64,000 bases of DNA, from positions 806,001-870,000 of the forward strand of contig NZ_OZ032151.1 of NCBI RefSeq assembly GCF_964026475.1, given 5' to 3'. Positions 28,167 through 36,721 of the stretch are shown one piece after another (position 1 is the first letter of the stretch; every line of letters begins with the position of its first letter). Made by a program: the position numbers and the translations under genes. Source of the DNA: Candidatus Tisiphia endosymbiont of Nemotelus nigrinus (GTDB taxonomy: Bacteria; Pseudomonadota; Alphaproteobacteria; Rickettsiales; Rickettsiaceae). The notes beneath the pieces were generated by a model that saw only the letters and a list, made by a program, of their open reading frames with translations, did no database searches and had not been told where the DNA came from.

Positions 28167-30860
28167 TTGCCAGCAGGTTTAAATATAGATAATCTCAAGG
28201 AAGCTATTAGAAATGGTCAACAACAAAATATTTCATTGCATAATAGTCAATCTATTGCGGCAAAGCTACGGCAATTACTATACTCAAATGATTTGGAGAA
28301 TTGGAACGTAAAACAAGGAGTGAGCGAGCGGAGCGTACAGTTAGTACGTGAGTACGCGAATGCTCCGAAGTTTTACGGGACCAATTCTTCAAAGCAGAAG
28401 AGTATACCACAATCCCAAGAACTAGCAATAGGAGAAAGAATATTGTGGCAAGCTAGAAGTAGTGGTACTCTACTTACAATAGAACAAATAATACAAGAGG
28501 CTACAACAGAATTTAGCTGGCAAGAAAAGCTTACCTTACCAGAAGCTAAGTACTATATGAAATATGCTGAAACTACAGGAAAAGATGGTAGTAAACATGA
28601 ATTTTTAGGATTACAAGATGGTATATACCGTGATACATTAGTTGCTATAGCCCAAAATAGCAAAATTAAGGACAAAAAATCTTTAGAACTACCAGAATTA
28701 ATATATGAATTACAAAGCGAGTATGAACAAAAACACAGGACTAGTCAAGTTGGTGCTTACCATAGTTTCGGTGATGATGAGCATTATCAATCTCACATCA
28801 AAGGTTTAGAGTCGTACGGTAGTGATAGAATAGAGCTATACCACGTTATGGTTAGAGATGTAAGTTTGTTACATCAAGAACAATTAACTGGAATAAGAGG
28901 TAAAATAATTAAAGCCCACCAAAAATCCATTGAGCAGAAAATATATGAGCAAATAAAAACTTACCAAGTAAAGCAAGCTAGAGGTCAGACAAGCAATAAA
29001 TTAGACTATGATGATAAAGTAAAAATAGCTGGCAAAATCTATGATAATCTTTGCAGTAGTAAATTGTGGCAAAGTTTAGCAGTACAAGACCTAACCTATG
29101 TGCATAAATTACAACAAGAAATACAGCCAGAAGTACAAGGGATAAAAAAGCAGGAGATTGATGACTTGCCACAATCTATGGCTACAAAATTTGCTAAAAC
29201 AAAAAATAATAGTTATGAGGAAAAAATAGAAAAGATAGTAGAAAAGTACAAAGGGCAGAATCATAATCCTGAATTGATAAATAAATGGACTGAAGAATTA
29301 GCAGAACTAAAAACATATAGTGTAGGTAGTCTAAGTAATATTATCAAAATAGGAGAAAAGAAAGGCTTAGAGCAAGCATTAAAAGAAATAGTGAGTATTA
29401 ATGCTGATAAGAATAAAGAATTAAATGTGTTATTTGAAGTATATAAGGATAGGATAGACGAAATACAGAAATTTAATAATAAGTTAACTATAGAAAATAT
29501 AAAGCATACAATAAAACCGTTAAAATATAACGATATGGTAAAGGCAATGGAGAAAATGCGGGTTGATAGTTTTAGAGATTGGATAATACCGCAATTTAAT
29601 AAAATAGCAAAGGAACGGCAAGAAACACAAGAAGTTAAGAGATTACTGAATAGCCTTGAGCAAGAGAAGGAATTAAGCCTAAAGATAGCTAAGGAATATC
29701 AGAGTTTAACTTATAATGTATCAGAGGAAATGAATGGAGAAAGCATAAATGATAAAAGTAGAGTGTACGATAGTCAGCCTGATCTATTAGAAAATATTAA
29801 AAGAGATAGTTTATATATAGCAAAATACAATATATGGGAAGAAGAATTATTAATTAAAGAATTAAAGAGAAATACGTTAGAGCTAAAGAATAGAGTAGCA
29901 CCGTTAATGTTTAAATTTAGTCAGCTTCATTGTAAAAAGCAAGCTGTTCAAGATATAAAGGTAATAGAGGAACAAGGGATATTAATTAAAGACAAAAAAC
30001 AATTTAAAAATGTTCAAGATTATTTAAATGACTTAATGAATAATAAGGAAATGAAACCTTATATAAGGGGAACTGATCTTGATGGGATGAACAGAAACCA
30101 AGAGGAGCATAAGGATTATATTAAATCAGTATTTACTAAATATCATAGTAAAATAGAGACAATAGTTAAACTACAGCCGAAATATGATATAGAACAACTA
30201 AAAGATAAGATGAAATTAGAAAATGAGAAGGGAGTAATTAATTTACTAAGATCAGAATGGCTAAAATCATTCAAAGATTATGTAACACCCAAAAGAGCTG
30301 TAATGAACCAAGAGAGAGAAGAAGCAAAATCGGTGAGTGAAGTTTTACAACTATTAAAAAAAGAAAAAGATTTTTGTCTTGATATGTATAAGCAATATAA
30401 AGAGGTAGTAGATTATTATAGTAAAAAGGAGCAAGATCATTATTTTCTGACAATAGTTAATTCATATAAGGAACAACCTGAACTACTAGGTAATTTAGCA
30501 AGAGATATAAATAATATTAGTATATTTAAGATAGGAGGAGTTTATACAGGAGATAACATAGAAACAGATAACAAGCTAGTAGAAAGGATAAAAGATGCAA
30601 CACAGGTAGGTATGTTAGCTAAGCAATTATATAAGACATGTCAAACACATGTATTAAAACAGATAAATTCTGAGATAAAAGAGCTAAATAGCCATGGAAC
30701 GGTAAAGATTAACGATAATACTTACGATGAGATAGATTATTTTGAATATAGGATGAATGATAAGCTACTTGTGCCATATTTAAAAAATACCACGATAGAT
30801 AAAAGACTAACAGAGCTATATAGGCAACAGCAACGTTTAGAACAACAGAAGCAATTATAG
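28167..30860 (+). CDS. C-terminal part of the relaxase-primase gene; long coiled-coil region
   Basis: 897 codons from the first ATG; the frame is actually open from about 28085 and belongs to the preceding primase domain (LPAGLNIDNLKEAIRNG is the usual end of a Toprim/primase module). Residues ~45-75 are encoded by an inserted palindromic element (28298-28387). The remaining ~800 residues are Lys/Glu/Gln-rich, mostly coiled coil with no motif I recognise; in RAGE TraA proteins this region is variable. It might still be expressed separately, but no ribosome site precedes 28167, so it is more likely the tail of a dead fusion gene. Confidence 0.7.
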   Translation: MPAGLNIDNLKEAIRNGQQQNISLHNSQSIAAKLRQLLYSNDLENWNVKQGVSERSVQLVREYANAPKFYGTNSSKQKSIPQSQELAIGERILWQARSSGTLLTIEQIIQEATTEFSWQEKLTLPEAKYYMKYAETTGKDGSKHEFLGLQDGIYRDTLVAIAQNSKIKDKKSLELPELIYELQSEYEQKHRTSQVGAYHSFGDDEHYQSHIKGLESYGSDRIELYHVMVRDVSLLHQEQLTGIRGKIIKAHQKSIEQKIYEQIKTYQVKQARGQTSNKLDYDDKVKIAGKIYDNLCSSKLWQSLAVQDLTYVHKLQQEIQPEVQGIKKQEIDDLPQSMATKFAKTKNNSYEEKIEKIVEKYKGQNHNPELINKWTEELAELKTYSVGSLSNIIKIGEKKGLEQALKEIVSINADKNKELNVLFEVYKDRIDEIQKFNNKLTIENIKHTIKPLKYNDMVKAMEKMRVDSFRDWIIPQFNKIAKERQETQEVKRLLNSLEQEKELSLKIAKEYQSLTYNVSEEMNGESINDKSRVYDSQPDLLENIKRDSLYIAKYNIWEEELLIKELKRNTLELKNRVAPLMFKFSQLHCKKQAVQDIKVIEEQGILIKDKKQFKNVQDYLNDLMNNKEMKPYIRGTDLDGMNRNQEEHKDYIKSVFTKYHSKIETIVKLQPKYDIEQLKDKMKLENEKGVINLLRSEWLKSFKDYVTPKRAVMNQEREEAKSVSEVLQLLKKEKDFCLDMYKQYKEVVDYYSKKEQDHYFLTIVNSYKEQPELLGNLARDINNISIFKIGGVYTGDNIETDNKLVERIKDATQVGMLAKQLYKTCQTHVLKQINSEIKELNSHGTVKINDNTYDEIDYFEYRMNDKLLVPYLKNTTIDKRLTELYRQQQRLEQQKQL
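28298..28387. repeat. Rickettsial palindromic element-like repeat, in frame in the relaxase gene
   Basis: 90 bp, GC-richer than its surroundings and nested-palindromic: GAATTGG (28298) with CCAATTC (28387 end), then GTAAAAC with GTTTTAC, then GGAG with CTCC, and a central CGTAC/GTACG. Its length is a multiple of 3, so it adds 30 residues (around VSERSVQLVREYANAPKFYG) without breaking the frame, the behaviour described for rickettsial palindromic elements. Confidence 0.75.
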
Positions 30861-31306
30861 TTGGAAATGTATGAGAGTTTGTAACAAAGGGCATTTGTTA
30901 GAATAATTACTATGTTTCTGAAAACAGAAAGATTAAAATTTAAGCAAGATAATAATAAGTATTAGATGATAATTTAATAAGGGATTAAACTCTTGGCTAG
31001 TTAGTAGGGATATAGTAATGGAAGCAACGAGAACAACATTATGGGAAAGGAGCAGAAAGACCTACCCTAAACAAATTATTACAAAGATTATTCATAAAAG
31101 CTTTATTTTATTATCAAGTGAGCCTTTTATTATTATATATTGACTAAGATAGAACTTATATGCAAAATATAAATTTAATAGTTCGGTTGGTAATGCTATC
31201 TCCTTTGAGAACCGCTTTGGTAAAATTACTAAAGGCTGTTTAAAACTAGAATAAAGTAGAACATAGGAAAGACAGTTATTAACAATACAAAAATAAAGCT
31301 TATTTT
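30861..31306. other. Intergenic stretch after the relaxase gene
   Basis: 446 bp, very AT-rich. No gene, clear terminator or repeat can be supported. The last 60 bases hold the presumed promoter of the GNAT-like gene. Confidence 0.5.
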
Positions 31307-31999
31307 ATGGACGTACAAAACATAAATATTTGTGATGAAAATATTAGGTTTGAATTTACTATTTCCATACCTCCACTGGACATGTTGGGCTTTAAAGGAT
31401 ATGTGGAGAAATTTGAATGCCAAGCATTATATTCAATCTATGATGATGGTAACGATAAGCCATATGAAAAAGTAATTGGTAAATTAAATGGTTATCGGTT
31501 CTCTCTTCACTCTTGTTATTGGGATTATGACGAAAATAATGAAGATGCTCTCCTTCCTTTAGATATACTTGATATGATGGATGATAATGTAGCGAAGTTA
31601 CTATGTTTATTTGATAATAATTGCGATGTTAAAGCTAAATATCAAAGAAAATTGGAAAGTATACTTGAGACGGATGATTTACCCGGACTTCCTAATATTG
31701 TTTTAATTAACCGTGTTGAGGTGTTAGCTGAATATAGAGGTAGGAAATTTGGTGAGACATTGATATCTAACAGCCTCTATACAACAGGAAAGAAAAATGA
31801 TTTAGTAATAGTTGATTATATGCCATTGCAATTAGCATGTAAAGAAACAGGGGAGCCAAAAAATGAATGGGACGAAGAAATGAGATTTGATGAGCTTGAA
31901 CAAGATGAAGAAACAGCAAGAAATAAATTAAAGAAGTATTATAAGAAACTTGGTTTTAAATTATTAAATAAAGAAGGATTACTATTTTTAATTATATGA
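31307..31999 (+). CDS. GNAT-like acetyltransferase family protein
   Basis: 230 aa, intact, no signal peptide. Residues ~135-165 read NIVLINRVEVLAEYRGRKFGETLISNSL, matching GNAT motif A (beta strand, then R/Q-x-x-G-x-G/A for the acetyl-CoA pyrophosphate). Near the C terminus KLKKYYKKLGFKLL matches the motif B 'FYxKxGF' segment. The N-terminal ~120 residues are acidic and not recognised. The substrate is unknown; acetylation of a small molecule or protein is possible, and a GNAT toxin is less likely at this length and without a partner. It lies between the relaxase gene and the IS cluster and is probably RAGE cargo. Confidence 0.6.
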   Translation: MDVQNINICDENIRFEFTISIPPLDMLGFKGYVEKFECQALYSIYDDGNDKPYEKVIGKLNGYRFSLHSCYWDYDENNEDALLPLDILDMMDDNVAKLLCLFDNNCDVKAKYQRKLESILETDDLPGLPNIVLINRVEVLAEYRGRKFGETLISNSLYTTGKKNDLVIVDYMPLQLACKETGEPKNEWDEEMRFDELEQDEETARNKLKKYYKKLGFKLLNKEGLLFLII

Positions 32000-32702
32000 G
32001 TTAAACGCTTTAGGAGTGAGCAGAATAATAACTCAAATGTAGAAGTCAAGATTTAATCTGACAGACTAAGGTGGTCCCCTTTGTCTAGACAAAAATTTAG
32101 GGGATAGCGCGACCCTTCAACCAATTGAACAGCACTAACATTACGGGTAGTAGATTTTTTGACTCTAACAAACATATCTTGATTTATTTCACATTAATCA
32201 TTGAGATTAGTATATCTTTTTTAACAATACGTGTCAATAACAAAATACCATAGAGGCACAACAAATGCTTTCACAATTATCAAACCCACTTCTATCCGCT
32301 ATTCAAATATATCTTTGCTATTTTATTTCCGAAGTCAGGAAAATTAGGTGATAATCAACAAATGGTACTAAAGTTTCACAGAATTTGTGATAAAGCAACA
32401 AAACTTACGCTATGAGAAGAAAAATGGTAAATTATGTTGAGTATAATTTACAAATGCCAAGAGGACAAAATTGCAAGCAATACCAATTAATAGGACGACA
32501 AATTACTGTCAATTTCTAATAGTGAGTCAAAATAATTATAGTTTGACTTACTATGCTGAACATGCCAAGCACCAAACAAAATGCGGTGCATTATGTAATA
32601 GCATAAACAAACTGTTGATAGTAAACTATGGTAAAAATAAAACCTTCTTTAGAACCAGTTTGTTAGAAGCCCACACTTGATACACGGCGACCTGATGAAC
32701 AA
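32000..32702. other. Decayed stretch with an internally deleted IS110 type A relic
   Basis: No intact gene. 32568-32635 repeats the outer end of the type A IS110 (GCACCAAACAAAATGC then GCATTATGTAA and ATAAACAAACT), and 32655-32683 repeats its inner end (AGTTTGTTAGAAGCC then ACACTTGATAC), with the transposase gene deleted between them. 32090-32470 may include gene debris (MLSQLSNPLLSAIQIYL from about 32265), which I cannot assign. Confidence 0.45.
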
Positions 32703-33429
32703 TTAGTGAATTTTTATTAAGGCATTAATAAAACGCTTTAAGTTATTTGATGACCAACCCATAGTAAGCATCATTTTTGGTTTGGTCTCTCTTTTGGTCT
32801 TTATTCTATTTAAAATATTCAATACAAACCTTCGGATAATAGCCATATTTGCAGGAGCATTGCCTTGACGTATGATGCTTGCATCTTCATTAAATACCAC
32901 ATCGAGTACCCAATGCATAGATTCAATTCCCCAATGAGATCTTATGCTTTTTAACATCGCTTCAGCGGAATTATTAGAACTACTAATATAATAATTTACT
33001 GATTCTGATACTTTATTTTTTTCAACTACTTTTCTTTTTACTTGAATAACACTATTCAAACCAGCCCATTGCTCATAACCAAATATATTTTTAACATCAC
33101 GTATTACATAGCATTTTCTTTCTTCAACTCTACCATGCCCTTTATCATAAGTTTCTGCCACATCTGTTTCTAGAAACTTAGCTACATCTACCTGAAAGGA
33201 CTTTTCAACCTCATTATACAATCCAGGATGATTCATCTTTAACCCTAAAATATAGTCAGCTTCTTTTTCTACAATCTGTTTGGCTATATTTTTTTGACAC
33301 CCCATGGCATCAATAGTAACTATTGCATTTTTAATATCCAAACATTCTATTGCTTCTGGAATAGCTGTGATTTCATTGTCTTTGCTATCAATTGCTTGAC
33401 CAAATAAAGTGACCCTTGATTCAGCTGCA
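32703..33429 (-). pseudogene. ISAs1-family transposase, 5' part removed by IS110
   Basis: Open frame from the IS110 end at 33429 to the stop at 32703: AAESRVTLFGQAIDSKDNEITAIPEAIECLDIKNAIVTIDAMGCQKNIAKQI, then the GLKMNHPGLYNEVE and SIRSHWGIESMHWVLDVVFNED (Glu) blocks of ISAs1/H-repeat-type DDE transposases. The first ATG left (33341) is internal. The N-terminal ~130 residues, with part of the catalytic site, are missing. Confidence 0.9.
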
Positions 33430-33449
33430 TAGCACCAAACAAAATGCTA

Positions 33450-33749
33450 TGCATTATGTAAAAACCTAAACAAACTTTGGTGGTGAGTTATCAAGCTCAG
33501 GGTATAGTATTTACGACTATCCTGTGCTAAAGTTACAGTTAGCCGAGTTGGTTAAATAGCTATAATCGGAAGTTTCAATGGTGCAGCGGAAGCAGCCCGT
33601 GGCATAGCATGGTTTTGGAGTTGTTGGTAATATCATTGATGGCATTATGTGTCTATGATACATAAGAGACCTCGTTTAGGAGATTAATTTTTTCATTCAA
33701 TACTCCAACTTAAAATTAGCTCGGTCTAATTCTTAACGTAGGAGATGAT
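33450..33749 (+). ncRNA. Putative bridge RNA region of IS110 type A, copy 2
   Basis: Untranslated leader matching 8754-9045 except for a few concentrated differences after AGCCGAGTTGGTTA (33543-33556) and after GCAGCCCG (about 33592-33599). The flanking scaffold, for example GGTTTTGGAGTTGTTGG, is identical in the two copies. Confidence 0.4.
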
Positions 33750-35096
33750 ATGGTAAATAAAAAGAATGATAAACAGAAGTTATCTGTAATTAATCCTGAT
33801 GCAGCGGGTATTGATATTGGTTCTAGAGAACATTATATTTGCGTACCAGCTGATAGGGATGAAAAGAATGTACGAAAATTTGCTGCTTTTACCAGTGATT
33901 TAAGGGAAATGGCAGATTGGCTAAAAAAATGTGGAGTTAAGACAATAGCTATGGAGTCAACGGGGGTATATTGGGTTCCAGTATTTCAAATCCTAGAGAC
34001 TAGTGGTTTTGAGGTGATATTAGTGAATGCTAGGCATGTAAAAAATGTACCTGGACGTAAAACAGATGTTCAGGATTGCCAGTGGTTACAACAACTTCAT
34101 AGCTATGGATTATTAAGTGGTTCATTTCGGCCAGAAGATCAAATATGTGAATTAAGAGCTCTGACGCGACAAAGAGATAGGTTAACAAAAAATGCTGCAA
34201 CTCATGTAAACCGTATGCAAAAAGCATTGAATGAAATGAACATCCAGTTACATCATGTGATTAGTGATATAACAGGTGTTACAGGAATGAGTATAATAAA
34301 AGCAATTATTGCTGGTGAAAGAGATGCAAATAAATTAGCGACATTTAGAGACCATCGTATAAAAAGTGATGAAAAAACCATTATCAAAGCACTAGAAGGA
34401 GATTATCGTAAAGAGCATCTGATAGTGTTAAAGCAAGAATTAAATATTTATGAATTTTACCTAAAACAAATCACTGAATGTGACGAAACAATAGAAAGCT
34501 GTTACAAAGAGTTTGATAAACGTGGTGATGGTGATTTACCAAATAAGCAACGCAAAAGCAAAAACTCGCCAAAGTTTGATTTACAACAATCATTATATAT
34601 TGCAGCAGGAGTAGATTGTACAGCAATCCCAGGGCTAAGTGAGTTAAGTGTACAAGCGATAATATCGGAAGTGGGGTTAGAGATGGACAAATGGAGTACA
34701 GAGAAACATTTTACCTCTTGGCTTGGTTTAAGTCCTAGTAACAAAATTACTGGTGGTAAAGTGTTTGATACGAGAACAAAGAAGGTAAAAAATAAAGCAA
34801 GTATTGTATTTAGGATGGCTGCTCTTAACCTAAGCAGAGGTAAATCAGCACTAGCAGGATTTTACAGAAGAATAAAAAATAGAGCCGGTACACCAAAAGC
34901 TATCACAGCAACAGCAAGAAAGTTGGCGTGTATGTTTTATCGATTATTAAAATATGGTCAAGACTACGTCGAACAGGGAATTGAGGTTTATGAAAAACAA
35001 TACCAAGAAACAATGGTGAAAAACCTACAAAAACAGGCAACACGACTAGGGTTTAGTGTGGTTAAAATAGAATCTTTGGGAAGGGTAGTTTGTTAG
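33750..35096 (+). CDS. IS110 family transposase (type A, copy 2)
   Basis: Intact 448-aa DEDD recombinase: NPDAAGIDIGSREHYICVP (Asp), IAMESTGVYWVPVF (Glu), DVQDCQWLQQLHS (Asp pair), and C-terminal AIPGLSELSVQAIISEVG and WLGLSPSNKITGGKV. The counterpart at 7454-8753 is frameshifted, so this is the only functional-looking type A enzyme here. Start ATG with an AGGAGATG-type ribosome site (about 33740). Confidence 0.95.
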   Translation: MVNKKNDKQKLSVINPDAAGIDIGSREHYICVPADRDEKNVRKFAAFTSDLREMADWLKKCGVKTIAMESTGVYWVPVFQILETSGFEVILVNARHVKNVPGRKTDVQDCQWLQQLHSYGLLSGSFRPEDQICELRALTRQRDRLTKNAATHVNRMQKALNEMNIQLHHVISDITGVTGMSIIKAIIAGERDANKLATFRDHRIKSDEKTIIKALEGDYRKEHLIVLKQELNIYEFYLKQITECDETIESCYKEFDKRGDGDLPNKQRKSKNSPKFDLQQSLYIAAGVDCTAIPGLSELSVQAIISEVGLEMDKWSTEKHFTSWLGLSPSNKITGGKVFDTRTKKVKNKASIVFRMAALNLSRGKSALAGFYRRIKNRAGTPKAITATARKLACMFYRLLKYGQDYVEQGIEVYEKQYQETMVKNLQKQATRLGFSVVKIESLGRVVC

Positions 35097-35124
35097 AAGC
35101 CTACACTTGATACGCTTCGCGGTC

Positions 35125-35374
35125 AAGTTTATAATGGAATAAACTGACGCAATACCTTAAAATTAGAACCGGATCTGTACAAGAGTTATGGTCGATAAGT
35201 TCAATGGTGTTTTCTGTACCCGATTAGGAGCGTGACTTTGGAGGATGGTGTTTTGTACATTGATGGATCAGACATTGATCCCTCGTTTGGAAGAGTATAA
35301 TTTTTAAATCCCTCTGACTTGTAACAGGTTCATGTTAAGATTAATGTGCAACTATACTATAAGGAGGATTTATT
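35125..35374 (+). ncRNA. Putative bridge RNA region of IS110 type B, copy 2
   Basis: Untranslated leader nearly identical to 7152-7402, unlike the pair of type A leaders. Position suits an IS110 bridge RNA; not folded. Confidence 0.4.
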
Positions 35375-36721
35375 ATGAACAACGATAATAATACCAATAC
35401 ATTACAAATTATCAATCCTGATGCTGCTGGAATTGATATAGGATCAAAATCACATTATGTTTGTGTTCCACAAGATCGGGACAAAGAATATGTAAGAAGA
35501 TTCGGGAGTTTTACTGATGACTTGCATAAGATTGCTGATTGGCTAAAAAAATGTGGTATTAAAACTATTGCCATGGAATCAACTAGCGTATATTGGATAC
35601 CAGTATACCAAATACTCGAACAAAGAGGTTTTAAAGTATATCTGGTCAATGCTAAACATGTTAAGAATGTCCCTGGACGCAAAAGTGATGTACAAGACGC
35701 CCAATGGCTACAAAAATTACATAGTTGCGGTTTATTACAGTCATCATTCAGACCTGAAGATAGTGTTTGTGTACTAAGAAGTTATATACGTCAAAGAGAG
35801 CGTCTGATCAAAAACTCTACAACGCATGTATTTCGTATACAAAAAGCTTTAACAGAGATGAATGTGCAACTACGTAATGTAATTACCGACATCACAGGTA
35901 CAACAGGTATGGCAATCATCAGAGCGATTATAGGTGGTGAGCGCGATCCAGTAAAATTGGCAAAATTTAGAGATTACCGAATCAAAAGTAGTGAAGAAAC
36001 TATAATTAAGTCACTTCAAGGTGATTATCGCAAGGAACATCTCTTTGTGTTGAAGCAGGAGTTTGAATTATACATGGGTTATCTAAAAAAAATTGAAGAG
36101 ATTGATATTGAAATAGAAGGGCATTATAAAGATTTCGAACCCAAAGGGAATGAAGTAATAAAAGATGACTCAAAAAGAACCGGTAGCAACAGGCCTAAAT
36201 TTAATCTTAAGCAGGAACTCTATAACATGACAGGTCTTGACTTTAGTACAATACCAGGACTTAATGTACTAACTATCCAAACAATTATATCTGAAGTCGG
36301 TACAGATATGTCGCAATGGAAGTCAGAAAACCACTTTGCTTCATGGTTGGGTTTAAGCCCTGCTAATAAAATAACTGGTGAAAAAGTCTTTAGTACTAGG
36401 ACTCGAAAAGTAATCAATAGAGCTTCCACTGCTTTCAGAATTGCAGCTGCCGCAGCAGGTAAAACCAAAACCGCTATTGGATCATTTATGCGTAGAATAA
36501 AAATCAGTAAAGGAGTTCCAAAAGCTATCACAGCAACTGCCAGGAAAATAGCTTGCTTATTTTATAGGTTGTTGAAATTTGGACAAGTATATGTTGAGCA
36601 AGGTATAAGTAATTATGAACAAAAATACAAGAATAAATTAGTACAGTCTCTTGAAAAACGTGCAAAAGAATTAGGATTTACTTTAACAGCAAAAAATACT
36701 GAAAATCAATATGTTATGTAG
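35375..36721 (+). CDS. IS110 family transposase (type B, copy 2)
   Basis: 448 aa, intact, nearly identical to the protein of 5805-7151. DEDD residues in GIDIGSKSHYV, IAMESTSVYW and DVQDAQWLQ; C-terminal domain with IPGLNVLTIQTIISEVG and GLSPANKITGEKV. Ribosome site AAGGAGGA just before ATG 35375. Confidence 0.95.
   Translation: MNNDNNTNTLQIINPDAAGIDIGSKSHYVCVPQDRDKEYVRRFGSFTDDLHKIADWLKKCGIKTIAMESTSVYWIPVYQILEQRGFKVYLVNAKHVKNVPGRKSDVQDAQWLQKLHSCGLLQSSFRPEDSVCVLRSYIRQRERLIKNSTTHVFRIQKALTEMNVQLRNVITDITGTTGMAIIRAIIGGERDPVKLAKFRDYRIKSSEETIIKSLQGDYRKEHLFVLKQEFELYMGYLKKIEEIDIEIEGHYKDFEPKGNEVIKDDSKRTGSNRPKFNLKQELYNMTGLDFSTIPGLNVLTIQTIISEVGTDMSQWKSENHFASWLGLSPANKITGEKVFSTRTRKVINRASTAFRIAAAAAGKTKTAIGSFMRRIKISKGVPKAITATARKIACLFYRLLKFGQVYVEQGISNYEQKYKNKLVQSLEKRAKELGFTLTAKNTENQYVM

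Larger units (their letters stand above)
33430..35099 (+). mobile_element. IS110-family element, type A, copy 2
   Basis: Same outer end as copy 1 (AGCACCAAACAAAATGCT at 33430-33447), inserted in an ISAs1 transposase gene. The inner end is AGTTTGTTAGAAG near 35088-35099, after which about 25 bp (including CACTTGATACGCTTCGCGG) separate it from the type B element. In copy 1 this spacer is missing. Confidence 0.75.

Noticed and set aside
31307..31999. GNAT toxin of a TacAT/AtaT-type toxin-antitoxin pair
   Set aside because: At 230 aa it is longer than those toxins and no ribbon-helix-helix antitoxin gene is adjacent.
32471..32680. Plus-strand 69-aa ORF
   Set aside because: It is translated from the ends of a deleted IS110 relic and has no independent support.
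9070..33429. Proven inversion between the two IS110 pairs
   Set aside because: The flanks on the two sides do not reassemble into one gene in either orientation (the missing parts of the NTase-TPR gene and of traG are not in the window), so an inversion is possible but not shown.
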